This document shows, in pieces, positions 1 through 4,760 of a DNA stretch of 5,670 nt. The notes below the pieces were generated by a model that saw only the letters and a program-made list of their open reading frames with translations, was not told the DNA's origin and did not search any database. This DNA comes from Actinomycetota bacterium (GTDB taxonomy: Bacteria > Actinomycetota > Acidimicrobiia > Acidimicrobiales > JACCXE01). Where the stretch lies: the NCBI GenBank assembly GCA_013697265.1, contig JACCXE010000085.1:1-5670 (forward strand), given 5' to 3'. Position numbers and translations under genes: made by a program. Numbering within the stretch: the first letter of the stretch is position 1; every line of letters begins with the position of its first letter.

Positions 1-1266
1 CTCGAAGATGGCCAGGCCGACGTGGCCTGGCCGTGCAACGCCGAGAACAAGTACATCGTGCACTTCCCCGAGTCGCGCCAGATCTGGTCGTTCGGGTCGG
101 GCTATGGCGGCAACGCGCTGCTGGGTAAGAAGTGCTTCGCGCTGCGTATCGCGTCGGTAATGGCCCGAGACGAGGGCTGGCTGGCCGAGCACATGCTCAT
201 CCTGAAGCTCACCAACCCCGAAGGTGCCGTGAAGTACGTAAGCGCGGCGTTCCCGTCCGCGTGCGGCAAGACCAACCTGGCGATGCTCGTGCCGTCACTG
301 CCGGGCTGGACTGTCGAGACGGTCGGCGACGACATCTGCTGGATGAAGTTCGGCCCCGACGGGCAGCTCTACGCGATCAACCCCGAGGCCGGCTTCTTCG
401 GCGTGGCGCCGGGCACCGGCCCCGACACGAACCCGAACGCGTTGCACACGCTCGACGCGAACTCGATCTTTACGAACACGGCGGCCACCGCCGACGGCGA
501 CATCTGGTGGGAAGGCCTCACCGGCGAACCGCCGGCTGGTCTCACCGACTGGCACGGCAATCCGTGGACGCCCGGGTCCGACACCAAGGCCGCGCACCCG
601 AACTCGCGCTTCACCGCGCCGGCGTCGCAGTGTCCCGCCATCGCAGAGGAGTGGGAAGACCCCAAGGGGGTGCCGATCTCGGCCGTGCTCTTCGGCGGGC
701 GCCGCGCCACGGTCGTACCGTTGGTGCACGAGGCGTTCTCGTGGAACCACGGCGTGTTCCTCGGCTCGATAATGGCCAGCGAAACCACCGCGGCCCAGGC
801 CGGCGCGGTCGGCAACCTGCGCCGCGACCCCTTCGCCATGCTGCCGTTCTGTGGCTACAACATGGCCGACTACTTCGCGCACTGGTTGAAGATCGGCGAG
901 TCCACCGACGCGTCGAAGCTGCCCAAGATCTTTTACGTCAACTGGTTCCGTCGTTCCGACGACGGCCGCTTCCTGTGGCCCGGCTTCGGCGAGAACAGCC
1001 GCGTGCTGGCCTGGGTGTTCGACCGCGTCAGCGGCGGCGGCGATGCCGTCGAAAGCCCGATCGGCTTCGTGCCCGCACCGGGCGCGATCGAGGTCGGCGG
1101 CCTCGACATCACCGACGCCGACATGGCCGAGCTCCTGAAGGTCGACCCCGAAGAGTGGCGGGCCGAGGTACCTTCGATCGAGGCGCACTACGCCGAATTT
1201 GGCGATCGCGTCCCCGACGCGCTGCAAGACGAGCTCGCTGGTCTCGAAAAGCGTTTGTCGGACTAA
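1..1266 (+). CDS. pckG: GTP-dependent phosphoenolpyruvate carboxykinase, 5'-truncated by window edge
   Basis: Cytosolic enzyme interconverting oxaloacetate + GTP and phosphoenolpyruvate + CO2 + GDP, the entry step of gluconeogenesis. The frame is open from base 1, giving 421 codons before TAA. The family is about 600 residues, so roughly 180 N-terminal residues lie outside the window, and the GTG at 22 is internal rather than a start. Numbering codons from base 1, family motifs appear in order: the P-loop FPSACGKTN with the reactive Cys at codon 88 (262-264); GDDICWM with the metal-binding Asp pair at 110-111; NSRF followed by PASQCP at 201-204 onward; and the guanine-binding stretch NWFRR plus FLWPGFGEN at about 314-332. 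These motifs are those of the GTP class, not the ATP class (pckA). The C-terminus is complete and no frameshift is seen. A RAM-domain gene starts 10 bases downstream, so co-transcription is plausible. Confidence 0.97.
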   Translation, partial: LEDGQADVAWPCNAENKYIVHFPESRQIWSFGSGYGGNALLGKKCFALRIASVMARDEGWLAEHMLILKLTNPEGAVKYVSAAFPSACGKTNLAMLVPSLPGWTVETVGDDICWMKFGPDGQLYAINPEAGFFGVAPGTGPDTNPNALHTLDANSIFTNTAATADGDIWWEGLTGEPPAGLTDWHGNPWTPGSDTKAAHPNSRFTAPASQCPAIAEEWEDPKGVPISAVLFGGRRATVVPLVHEAFSWNHGVFLGSIMASETTAAQAGAVGNLRRDPFAMLPFCGYNMADYFAHWLKIGESTDASKLPKIFYVNWFRRSDDGRFLWPGFGENSRVLAWVFDRVSGGGDAVESPIGFVPAPGAIEVGGLDITDADMAELLKVDPEEWRAEVPSIEAHYAEFGDRVPDALQDELAGLEKRLSD

Positions 1267-1276
1267 CTTCTCCGTC

Positions 1277-1513
1277 ATGGCTGTCAGCGCATTCGTTCTA
1301 ATCCAAACCGAAGTCGGCAAGGCGGCGTCTGTCGCCGAGCAAGTAGGCGCCATCGATGGCGTCGTGTCGGCTGAAGATGTCACCGGGCCCTACGACGTAA
1401 TCGTGCGCGCCGAAGCGGGCTCGATGGACGAACTCGGTAAGATGGTGGTGAGCAAGGTGCAGCTGATCGACGGCATCACCCGCACGCTCACCTGTCCCGT
1501 CGTCAACCTTTAG
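1277..1513 (+). CDS. Stand-alone Lrp/AsnC ligand-binding (RAM) domain protein
   Basis: A 78-residue protein that corresponds to only the C-terminal effector-binding half of Lrp/AsnC regulators. It starts AVSAFVLIQTEVGK, continues through the helix with AIDGVVSAEDVTGPYDVIV, and ends with a strand and TLTCPVVNL. The GPYD turn and the beta-alpha-beta-beta-alpha-beta order are typical of the RAM fold. In known family members this fold makes dimers and higher oligomers and binds amino acids at subunit interfaces. There is no helix-turn-helix, so direct DNA binding is not expected. I chose the ATG at 1277: the same frame is open further upstream inside pckG, but that would give a long overlap, and no ATG, GTG or TTG lies between the pckG end and 1277. 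No clear Shine-Dalgarno is visible, which fits translational coupling to pckG, 10 bases away. The ligand is unknown. Confidence 0.88.
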   Translation: MAVSAFVLIQTEVGKAASVAEQVGAIDGVVSAEDVTGPYDVIVRAEAGSMDELGKMVVSKVQLIDGITRTLTCPVVNL

Positions 1514-1535
1514 GCCGGTCGCCGCGCGACGCGGC
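1514..1535 (+). terminator. GC-rich hairpin directly after the RAM-domain gene
   Basis: Arms GCCG plus GTCGC (1514-1522) and GCGAC, a bulged G, then CGGC (1526-1535) form nine G/C-rich pairs around a 3-base loop. The structure begins at the base after the TAG stop. No T-run follows, so it is not a classic intrinsic terminator. U-tract-poor hairpins are common at gene ends in high-GC actinobacteria. It could equally stabilise the mRNA 3' end or lie in the leader of the hydrolase gene starting at 1553. Confidence 0.4.
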
Positions 1536-1552
1536 TGTGCGAACGTAGGCGC

Positions 1553-2359
1553 ATGGAAACCCTGTCCATCAACGGCCTCGACCTGCAGATCGTCGACGAG
1601 GGCAACAGTGAGGTACCCCTGTTTCTCGTGCATGGCTACACCGGCGGCGCGTCGGACTGGGACGACGTAGCGCCCGCGCTGGCACAGTCGCGCCGTGTCA
1701 TTCGCTACTCGCACCGTGGTCACGCGCAGTCGACAAACACCGGCGACCCGAAGACCTACACATTCGACGCGTTGGTGAACGACCTCGGCGCCGTCGTCGA
1801 CCACTTCGGCTTCGACCAGATCGACCTGCTCGGACACTCGATGGGCGGCGTGGTCGCGATGCGCTACGTGCTCGACCATCCCGCGAAGGCGCGCTCGCTC
1901 GTGTTGATGGACACCGGCGCCGCACCGGCCGGTTCGCTGCCCATCGACCTGATCGACGGACTCGCCGAACGTGGCCGCAACGAGGGCATGCAGATTGTCG
2001 TCGACGTGATGGCGCCCTTCATCGGCGCGTTGCAAGAGCGCCTGGCGCCCGAACGACGCGACGAATTGGCCCGTCGCTACGCCGCGAAGATGCCGTTCAT
2101 GGACCCTGACGCGTTCGCCCAGTTCGCCCGCGAACTCAACGAGTACCCGTCGATGGTGGGCAAGCTGCACACGATCATGTGCCCCACGACCGTGATCGTC
2201 GGTGAGAACGACGCCGGCCTGCGCGAGGCGTCGGAGGTGATGGCCAAAGAGATCCCGGGTGCCGAACTCGTCGTGATCGCCGACGCCGGCCACAGCCCGC
2301 AAGAAGACCACCCCGACGAATGGCTCCGCGTCGTCGAGCACCACTTATCGCGCGTCTGA
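1553..2359 (+). CDS. Alpha/beta-hydrolase fold protein
   Basis: A 268-residue alpha/beta-hydrolase, normal length for a single-domain member, probably cytosolic as no signal peptide is seen. The HGYTGG motif at residues 27-32 supplies the oxyanion region. The nucleophile elbow GHSMGG places the catalytic Ser at 96. The acid is probably Asp220 in VGENDAG, and the base is His247 in DAGHSPQEDHP, so the triad is complete. A cap region lies at about residues 125-205. The RGHAQS segment (55-60) corresponds to the usual RGHGxS strand-4 turn, with Ala for the second Gly. Substrate cannot be told from sequence: esterase, lactonase, C-C hydrolase and haloperoxidase-like relatives all share these motifs. 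ATG at 1553 is the natural start, giving 39 bases from the previous gene. Only a weak, too-close purine stretch (GTAGG) precedes it. It ends 10 bases from the oppositely oriented membrane-protein gene. Confidence 0.93.
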   Translation: METLSINGLDLQIVDEGNSEVPLFLVHGYTGGASDWDDVAPALAQSRRVIRYSHRGHAQSTNTGDPKTYTFDALVNDLGAVVDHFGFDQIDLLGHSMGGVVAMRYVLDHPAKARSLVLMDTGAAPAGSLPIDLIDGLAERGRNEGMQIVVDVMAPFIGALQERLAPERRDELARRYAAKMPFMDPDAFAQFARELNEYPSMVGKLHTIMCPTTVIVGENDAGLREASEVMAKEIPGAELVVIADAGHSPQEDHPDEWLRVVEHHLSRV

Positions 2360-2379
2360 GTGGGGCGAGCTAACGCGCG
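2349..2379. terminator. Inverted repeat spanning the convergent gene ends
   Basis: CGCGCGT (2349-2355) and ACGCGCG (2373-2379) form a perfect 7-bp stem around a 17-base loop that contains both stop codons, TGA of the hydrolase and TAG of the minus-strand membrane protein. Its position between tail-to-tail genes suits a bidirectional terminator. There is no T-run on either side and the arms are simple CG alternation, so the assignment is tentative. Confidence 0.35.
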
Positions 2380-2747
2380 GTGCCGACCAAAACGGCTCGG
2401 ATGCCCAAGCCCATGATGAACAGGCCGAACAGGCCGTACCAGAGGTACACCTTCTGGAGCTGCTGGCGGTAGGAGTAGGACATGCCGATCACGATGATTG
2501 CGATGAACCCATAGAACATGTGGAACTGCGGCGGATCTATGCGCTGGCCGCTCACCATGGCCACGCCGAGGCCGACCTGGATGAACATCGCCACCTGTGC
2601 CGCGGCGGTGAACCACCACAACGCTCGGGTACGTAGCTGCGGGTAACGGTGGGCGCCGAGCGCCCACAGTCCCGCGAGGCCGTTGGAACCGATGGTCACC
2701 CACGCCCAGGCGACGTGGACGTCGCGCAGCGTCGTTGCGAGCAGCAC
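2370..2747 (-). CDS. Small four-helix membrane protein, function unknown
   Basis: A 125-residue, strongly hydrophobic protein with four predicted membrane helices at about residues 10-31, 43-64, 76-92 and 98-120, and Arg/Lys-containing turns between them. I do not recognise a named family. Three histidines lie at or near helix ends (His11 in DVHVAWAW, His33 in GAHRYPQL, His76 in QFHMFYG), an arrangement that could ligate heme or copper; this is only a possibility. The start is the GTG at 2747, 20 bases after the diiron-protein stop. The frame stays open further upstream but shows no ATG, GTG or TTG between 2750 and about 2820, and no strong Shine-Dalgarno precedes 2747. It is the last gene of the minus-strand cluster and meets the hydrolase tail to tail. 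Confidence 0.8.
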   Translation of the reverse strand: MLLATTLRDVHVAWAWVTIGSNGLAGLWALGAHRYPQLRTRALWWFTAAAQVAMFIQVGLGVAMVSGQRIDPPQFHMFYGFIAIIVIGMSYSYRQQLQKVYLWYGLFGLFIMGLGIRAVLVGTAR

Positions 2748-2767
2748 TACCCCGAAGGAGAAGAGAA

Positions 2768-3595
2768 CTACGAGTTCTCGATGTTGGCTTTGGCCATCTC
2801 GGCCATCGCCTGCGCTTCGGCCATCGCCTCGGCGGCAACGTCAACGAGGTCCTTGATCTCGTCGTCGGTGAACCCGGCGAGGTTGCGGAACTGGCGGGCC
2901 AAGTGAATCGGGCTGTCGTCGTCTTCGCCGCGGAAGCCGCCGAAGCTGAACAGCTTGTCGACCGTGCGCTGGAAGTCGAGGGCCTGCTTCTGGCGCTCAG
3001 GGTCGTTGGCGGTGATGCGGCGCAGCCAGTCCGAACCCATCTTCACGTGGGTTACTTCGTCGGCCAGCATCCAGTCTTCGCAGAAATACAAGACGGGGTC
3101 GTCGGTGCCGCTGCCGTATTCGCGCATCGTGTTGAACACGTCGATGGCGAGGCCTTCGAGCGCACGGTTCACGCCGGTGAGCCGCAGCACAGGGTCCGCG
3201 TTGCATGCCGCTTCGAACAACAACACCTGCTCGGCGTATTCGCCGATGTAGGTGCCCATGTGCTCACCGAGCTTGATGGAAATCTCGCAATGACGAGCTT
3301 CGTCCCAACACTGCCGGGCCATGTCGAGCTTCAATTCGAACGGCACCTCTTCCTTGGCGGTGCCGACCTCGAAGTCGTAACAAGTGCGGCCCGCGCCTTC
3401 GAGGGCCTGGATCTCGCCCACGAAGATGCCGTGCATGAGCTGCCGGGCGCCGTCGGGCGCATCGGGGTCTTTGGGCTGGAAGCCGCCTGCGCCTTTACGG
3501 TCGGTCGTACGGGGATCGAAGATGAGATCTTCAATGCGGATGCGCTCGAAACGCTCGTCGCGAGCCAGATCATCAACCGACAGCATCTTCTTCAT
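2768..3595 (-). CDS. DUF455-like ferritin-fold diiron protein
   Basis: A 275-residue helical protein with two Glu plus ExxH half-sites expected for a carboxylate-bridged diiron centre. The likely ligands are Glu66 in EIQALEGAG (Glu61 is an alternative), Glu99 and His102 in WDEARHCE, Glu147 in NRALEGLAIDVF, and Glu180 and His183 in LADEVTHVKMG. The motif order resembles the DUF455 (PF04305) ferritin-like family. Known relatives of this fold include hydroxylases such as MiaE, but the substrate here is unknown. About 50 N-terminal residues precede the four-helix bundle. The C-terminus is Ala/Met/Glu-rich with a short repeat. The ATG at 3595 is chosen because AAGGGGG lies 9 bases upstream; the ATG at residue 4 is less well placed. 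The frame remains open upstream through the kinase gene, but that part is a shadow. The kinase gene ends 59 bases upstream and the membrane-protein gene begins 20 bases downstream, so an operon is likely. Confidence 0.88.
   Translation of the reverse strand: MKKMLSVDDLARDERFERIRIEDLIFDPRTTDRKGAGGFQPKDPDAPDGARQLMHGIFVGEIQALEGAGRTCYDFEVGTAKEEVPFELKLDMARQCWDEARHCEISIKLGEHMGTYIGEYAEQVLLFEAACNADPVLRLTGVNRALEGLAIDVFNTMREYGSGTDDPVLYFCEDWMLADEVTHVKMGSDWLRRITANDPERQKQALDFQRTVDKLFSFGGFRGEDDDSPIHLARQFRNLAGFTDDEIKDLVDVAAEAMAEAQAMAEMAKANIENS
2799..2829 (-). repeat. 13-bp direct repeat, 18-bp period, inside the diiron-protein gene
   Basis: TCGGCCATCGCCT occurs at 2799-2811 and 2817-2829. It encodes an Ala-Met-Ala-Glu-type helical repeat near the C-terminus. 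It is probably a local duplication or codon-bias effect. Confidence 0.6.
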
Positions 3596-3604
3596 GCAAC
3601 AAGT

Positions 3605-3611
3605 CCCCCTT
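3605..3611 (-). promoter_or_regulatory. Ribosome binding site of the diiron-protein gene
   Basis: Read on the minus strand, AAGGGGG stands 9 bases before the ATG at 3595. It favours this start over the nearby ATG nine bases further in. Confidence 0.6.
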
Positions 3612-3629
3612 CGGACAAGATCACGTGCC

Positions 3630-3654
3630 GGCAGTGTACGCCGGGCACTGCCCG
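3630..3654 (-). promoter_or_regulatory. Overlapping inverted repeats between kinase and diiron-protein genes
   Basis: GGCAGTG (3630-3636) and CACTGCC (3646-3652) form a 7-bp stem with a 9-base loop. A second palindrome, CGGGCA-C-TGCCCG (3642-3654), shares the same right arm, so the two are mutually exclusive as RNA folds. The second begins at the base after the kinase TAG. No T-run follows. It may be an mRNA processing or attenuation element or an operator; the role is not established. Confidence 0.35.
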
Positions 3655-4557
3655 CTAAGTAGTACGGGGGTCGAAGGCGAAGGCGACGAGTTCGCCGAAC
3701 AGCGCGTCGGGGTCCGGCACTTTGGCGTTCTTCTTCTCGAAATACGCCAGCAGGTTCCGGCAGTCGCGCTGCAAGAAGTCGAGCGCGTTCGAGTTGTACT
3801 GGGCAGCACGGGTCACGTCGGTCAGCTCGGCTGCTTGGGGCAGGTCGATCACGTACAGCGTCTCGCCCCACACCAACGTGTTGTAGGGCGACAGGTCGCC
3901 GTGGACCACGCCGGCACCGGCGAGACCCCACAAGATGGCGATGGCCTGGTCGCGTAAGTGCTCGAGCAAATCGCGCGGACCGCGCCAGTCGGCCAGTCGC
4001 GGCGCGGCACCGTCGTCGTCGCCGAGGTATTCGAGCATCAGCTCGGTGCCGCTGAGCTGCACGGGATACGGCACGGGCAGCCCGGCGAGCCAGAGCTGGC
4101 TCAACGTTGCGAACTCCGCCTGCGCCCACACGCCGGCGCGGGCCTCGCCGCCGAAGTTGGTCTTCTTCTGGATGGCGCGGGCGACGCGACCGTCCTTGGG
4201 CTGCTTGCCCATGCGGTATTTCGCGTCGTTGCGGAAGCTGCGGTGGTCGGTGTCGCGATAGCGCTTGGCCGCGAGCAGGTTGCGGTCGTCGCCGAACGTC
4301 CGCTCGATGATCGCGACGTCGGCTTCTTTGCCCGACTTGAGATCGCCGAGGTCTTCGTCTCGGGCATCGCCGCTGGTGATCACCCAGTCCGGCACCGGGT
4401 CGGGGCCGTGGGTGGCACCTTCGTAGGTGGACCGGCCGGGGTCGGGAACGTCGTCGTCCCACTTCGTTTTGGGACGGCGGACGAGGTAGGTGAAATCTTC
4501 GGTGTTCTTGCGGAAAGCGACGACATCGGGTGCCGCTTCGTGATGCTGACGAGCCAA
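3655..4557 (-). CDS. RIO-type atypical serine protein kinase
   Basis: A 300-residue cytosolic kinase of the RIO family, closest in motifs to RIO1. The shortened P-loop is SGKEADV (residues 75-81), the ATP-anchoring Lys is Lys98 in LLAAKRY, and a likely helix-C Glu is Glu148. The hinge is LMLEYLG (173-179). The catalytic loop is HGDLSPYN, with Asp221 and Asn226, and the metal-binding Asp is Asp238 in VIDLPQA, the RIO replacement for DFG. The catalytic set is complete, so activity is expected. About 70 N-terminal residues are charged and unplaced. In archaea and eukaryotes RIO1 acts as an ATPase/kinase in small-subunit maturation; bacterial roles are poorly known. The start is TTG at 4557: an in-frame TAA at 4570-4572 bars any longer form and AAGGA lies 8 bases upstream. 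The protein ends in FDPRTT, a hexapeptide repeated near the N-terminus of the next gene's product. Confidence 0.92.
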   Translation of the reverse strand: MARQHHEAAPDVVAFRKNTEDFTYLVRRPKTKWDDDVPDPGRSTYEGATHGPDPVPDWVITSGDARDEDLGDLKSGKEADVAIIERTFGDDRNLLAAKRYRDTDHRSFRNDAKYRMGKQPKDGRVARAIQKKTNFGGEARAGVWAQAEFATLSQLWLAGLPVPYPVQLSGTELMLEYLGDDDGAAPRLADWRGPRDLLEHLRDQAIAILWGLAGAGVVHGDLSPYNTLVWGETLYVIDLPQAAELTDVTRAAQYNSNALDFLQRDCRNLLAYFEKKNAKVPDPDALFGELVAFAFDPRTT

Positions 4558-4565
4558 GGGAGGCG

Positions 4566-4570
4566 TCCTT
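4566..4570 (-). promoter_or_regulatory. Ribosome binding site fixing the kinase TTG start
   Basis: AAGGA on the minus strand, 8 bases before TTG at 4557. It overlaps the in-frame TAA (4570-4572) by one base, so TTG is the first usable start codon. Confidence 0.65.
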
Positions 4571-4580
4571 TACTGAGGAG

Positions 4581-4615
4581 TCGAAGGGAAGCGGCTTAGG
4601 GCCGCTGCGCCTCGA
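4581..4615 (-). promoter_or_regulatory. Two-tier stem-loop in the kinase 5' leader
   Basis: On the minus strand, an outer 6-pair stem (4610-4615 with 4581-4586, including one G-U pair) is followed by a symmetric 3x3 internal loop. An inner 6-bp stem, AGCGGC with GCCGCT (4601-4606 with 4590-4595), closes a 5-base loop CCTAA. It lies just after the small ORF stop and ends 10 bases before the kinase Shine-Dalgarno. No T-run follows, so it is not a canonical terminator. It could be an attenuator-like or mRNA-stability element. Confidence 0.4.
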
Positions 4616-4619
4616 GTCG

Positions 4620-4685
4620 TCAGGAGGTGGCCAGGACGAACGCGGGCGCGAAGTGATGCGAGATGGTCGTGACAATCCGGATCAC
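4620..4685 (-). CDS. Possible 21-residue leader peptide or small protein
   Basis: GTG at 4685 opens 21 codons ending in TGA. The start is preceded by AAAGGAG (4692-4698) at an ideal 6-base spacing, the best ribosome site in the window. The peptide begins MIRIVTTIS and continues HHFAPAFVLATS. It is mildly hydrophobic and too short for family assignment. It lies in the 203-base gap before the RIO kinase gene, immediately upstream of a stem-loop, which is the layout of a translated leader. The last codons contain ACCTCCT, identical to the core anti-Shine-Dalgarno and complementary to the ORF's own AGGAG. No run of one amino acid codon is seen apart from His-His, so classic amino-acid attenuation is not shown. 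It could be chance; support is the Shine-Dalgarno and context only. Confidence 0.45.
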   Translation of the reverse strand: MIRIVTTISHHFAPAFVLATS

Positions 4686-4760
4686 AAGACGCTCCTTTCG
4701 TTCGACGGGTGCTACTCGGCTCGGGCCAGTGTGGCGGTTTAGGCCCACCAACGCAATCAT
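4686..4760 (-). other. Upstream part of the 203-base gap before the kinase gene
   Basis: Apart from the Shine-Dalgarno of the small ORF (4692-4698), I see no convincing -35/-10 pair on the minus strand and no strong terminator for the preceding membrane-protein gene. GGGCC and GGCCC could pair across 14 bases, which is weak. Whether the kinase cluster has its own promoter here is undecided. Confidence 0.4.

Noticed and set aside
22..24. GTG as the start codon of pckG
   Set aside because: The frame is open upstream to the window edge, and the family has a large N-terminal part still missing at this point.
132..1301. Long open frame of 389 codons on the plus strand, overlapping pckG
   Set aside because: Arg/Gly/Pro-rich translation with no recognisable motif; it is the +2 shadow of the pckG frame in GC-rich DNA.
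295..1383. Long minus-strand open frame of 362 codons opposite pckG and the RAM-domain gene
   Set aside because: Lies antisense to two genes with clear family motifs and has a low-complexity composition; a GC-bias artefact.
1298..2344. Minus-strand open frame of 348 codons opposite the hydrolase gene
   Set aside because: His/Val/Arg-rich shadow of the alpha/beta-hydrolase, whose catalytic triad is intact on the plus strand.
2077..2844. Minus-strand open frame of 255 codons crossing the membrane-protein gene
   Set aside because: Arg/Pro-rich translation; the overlapping four-helix membrane frame is far more protein-like.
2735..3658. Plus-strand open frame of 307 codons opposite the diiron-protein gene
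   Set aside because: Antisense to a gene with a full diiron ligand set; no motifs in the plus-strand translation.
3958..4599. Plus-strand open frame of 213 codons opposite the RIO kinase
   Set aside because: Antisense to a kinase with all catalytic residues in place; no protein-like features.
3596..4675. Upstream extension of the diiron-protein frame through the kinase gene, as if one 635-residue fusion
   Set aside because: The added part is Arg/Pro-rich and is the out-of-frame shadow of the kinase. A good Shine-Dalgarno and ATG at 3595 explain the real start.
4686..4760. GGGCC / GGCCC pairing as a terminator for the Thr/Pro-rich membrane-protein gene
   Set aside because: Only 5 pairs across a 14-base loop and no T-run; not better than expected in GC-rich DNA.
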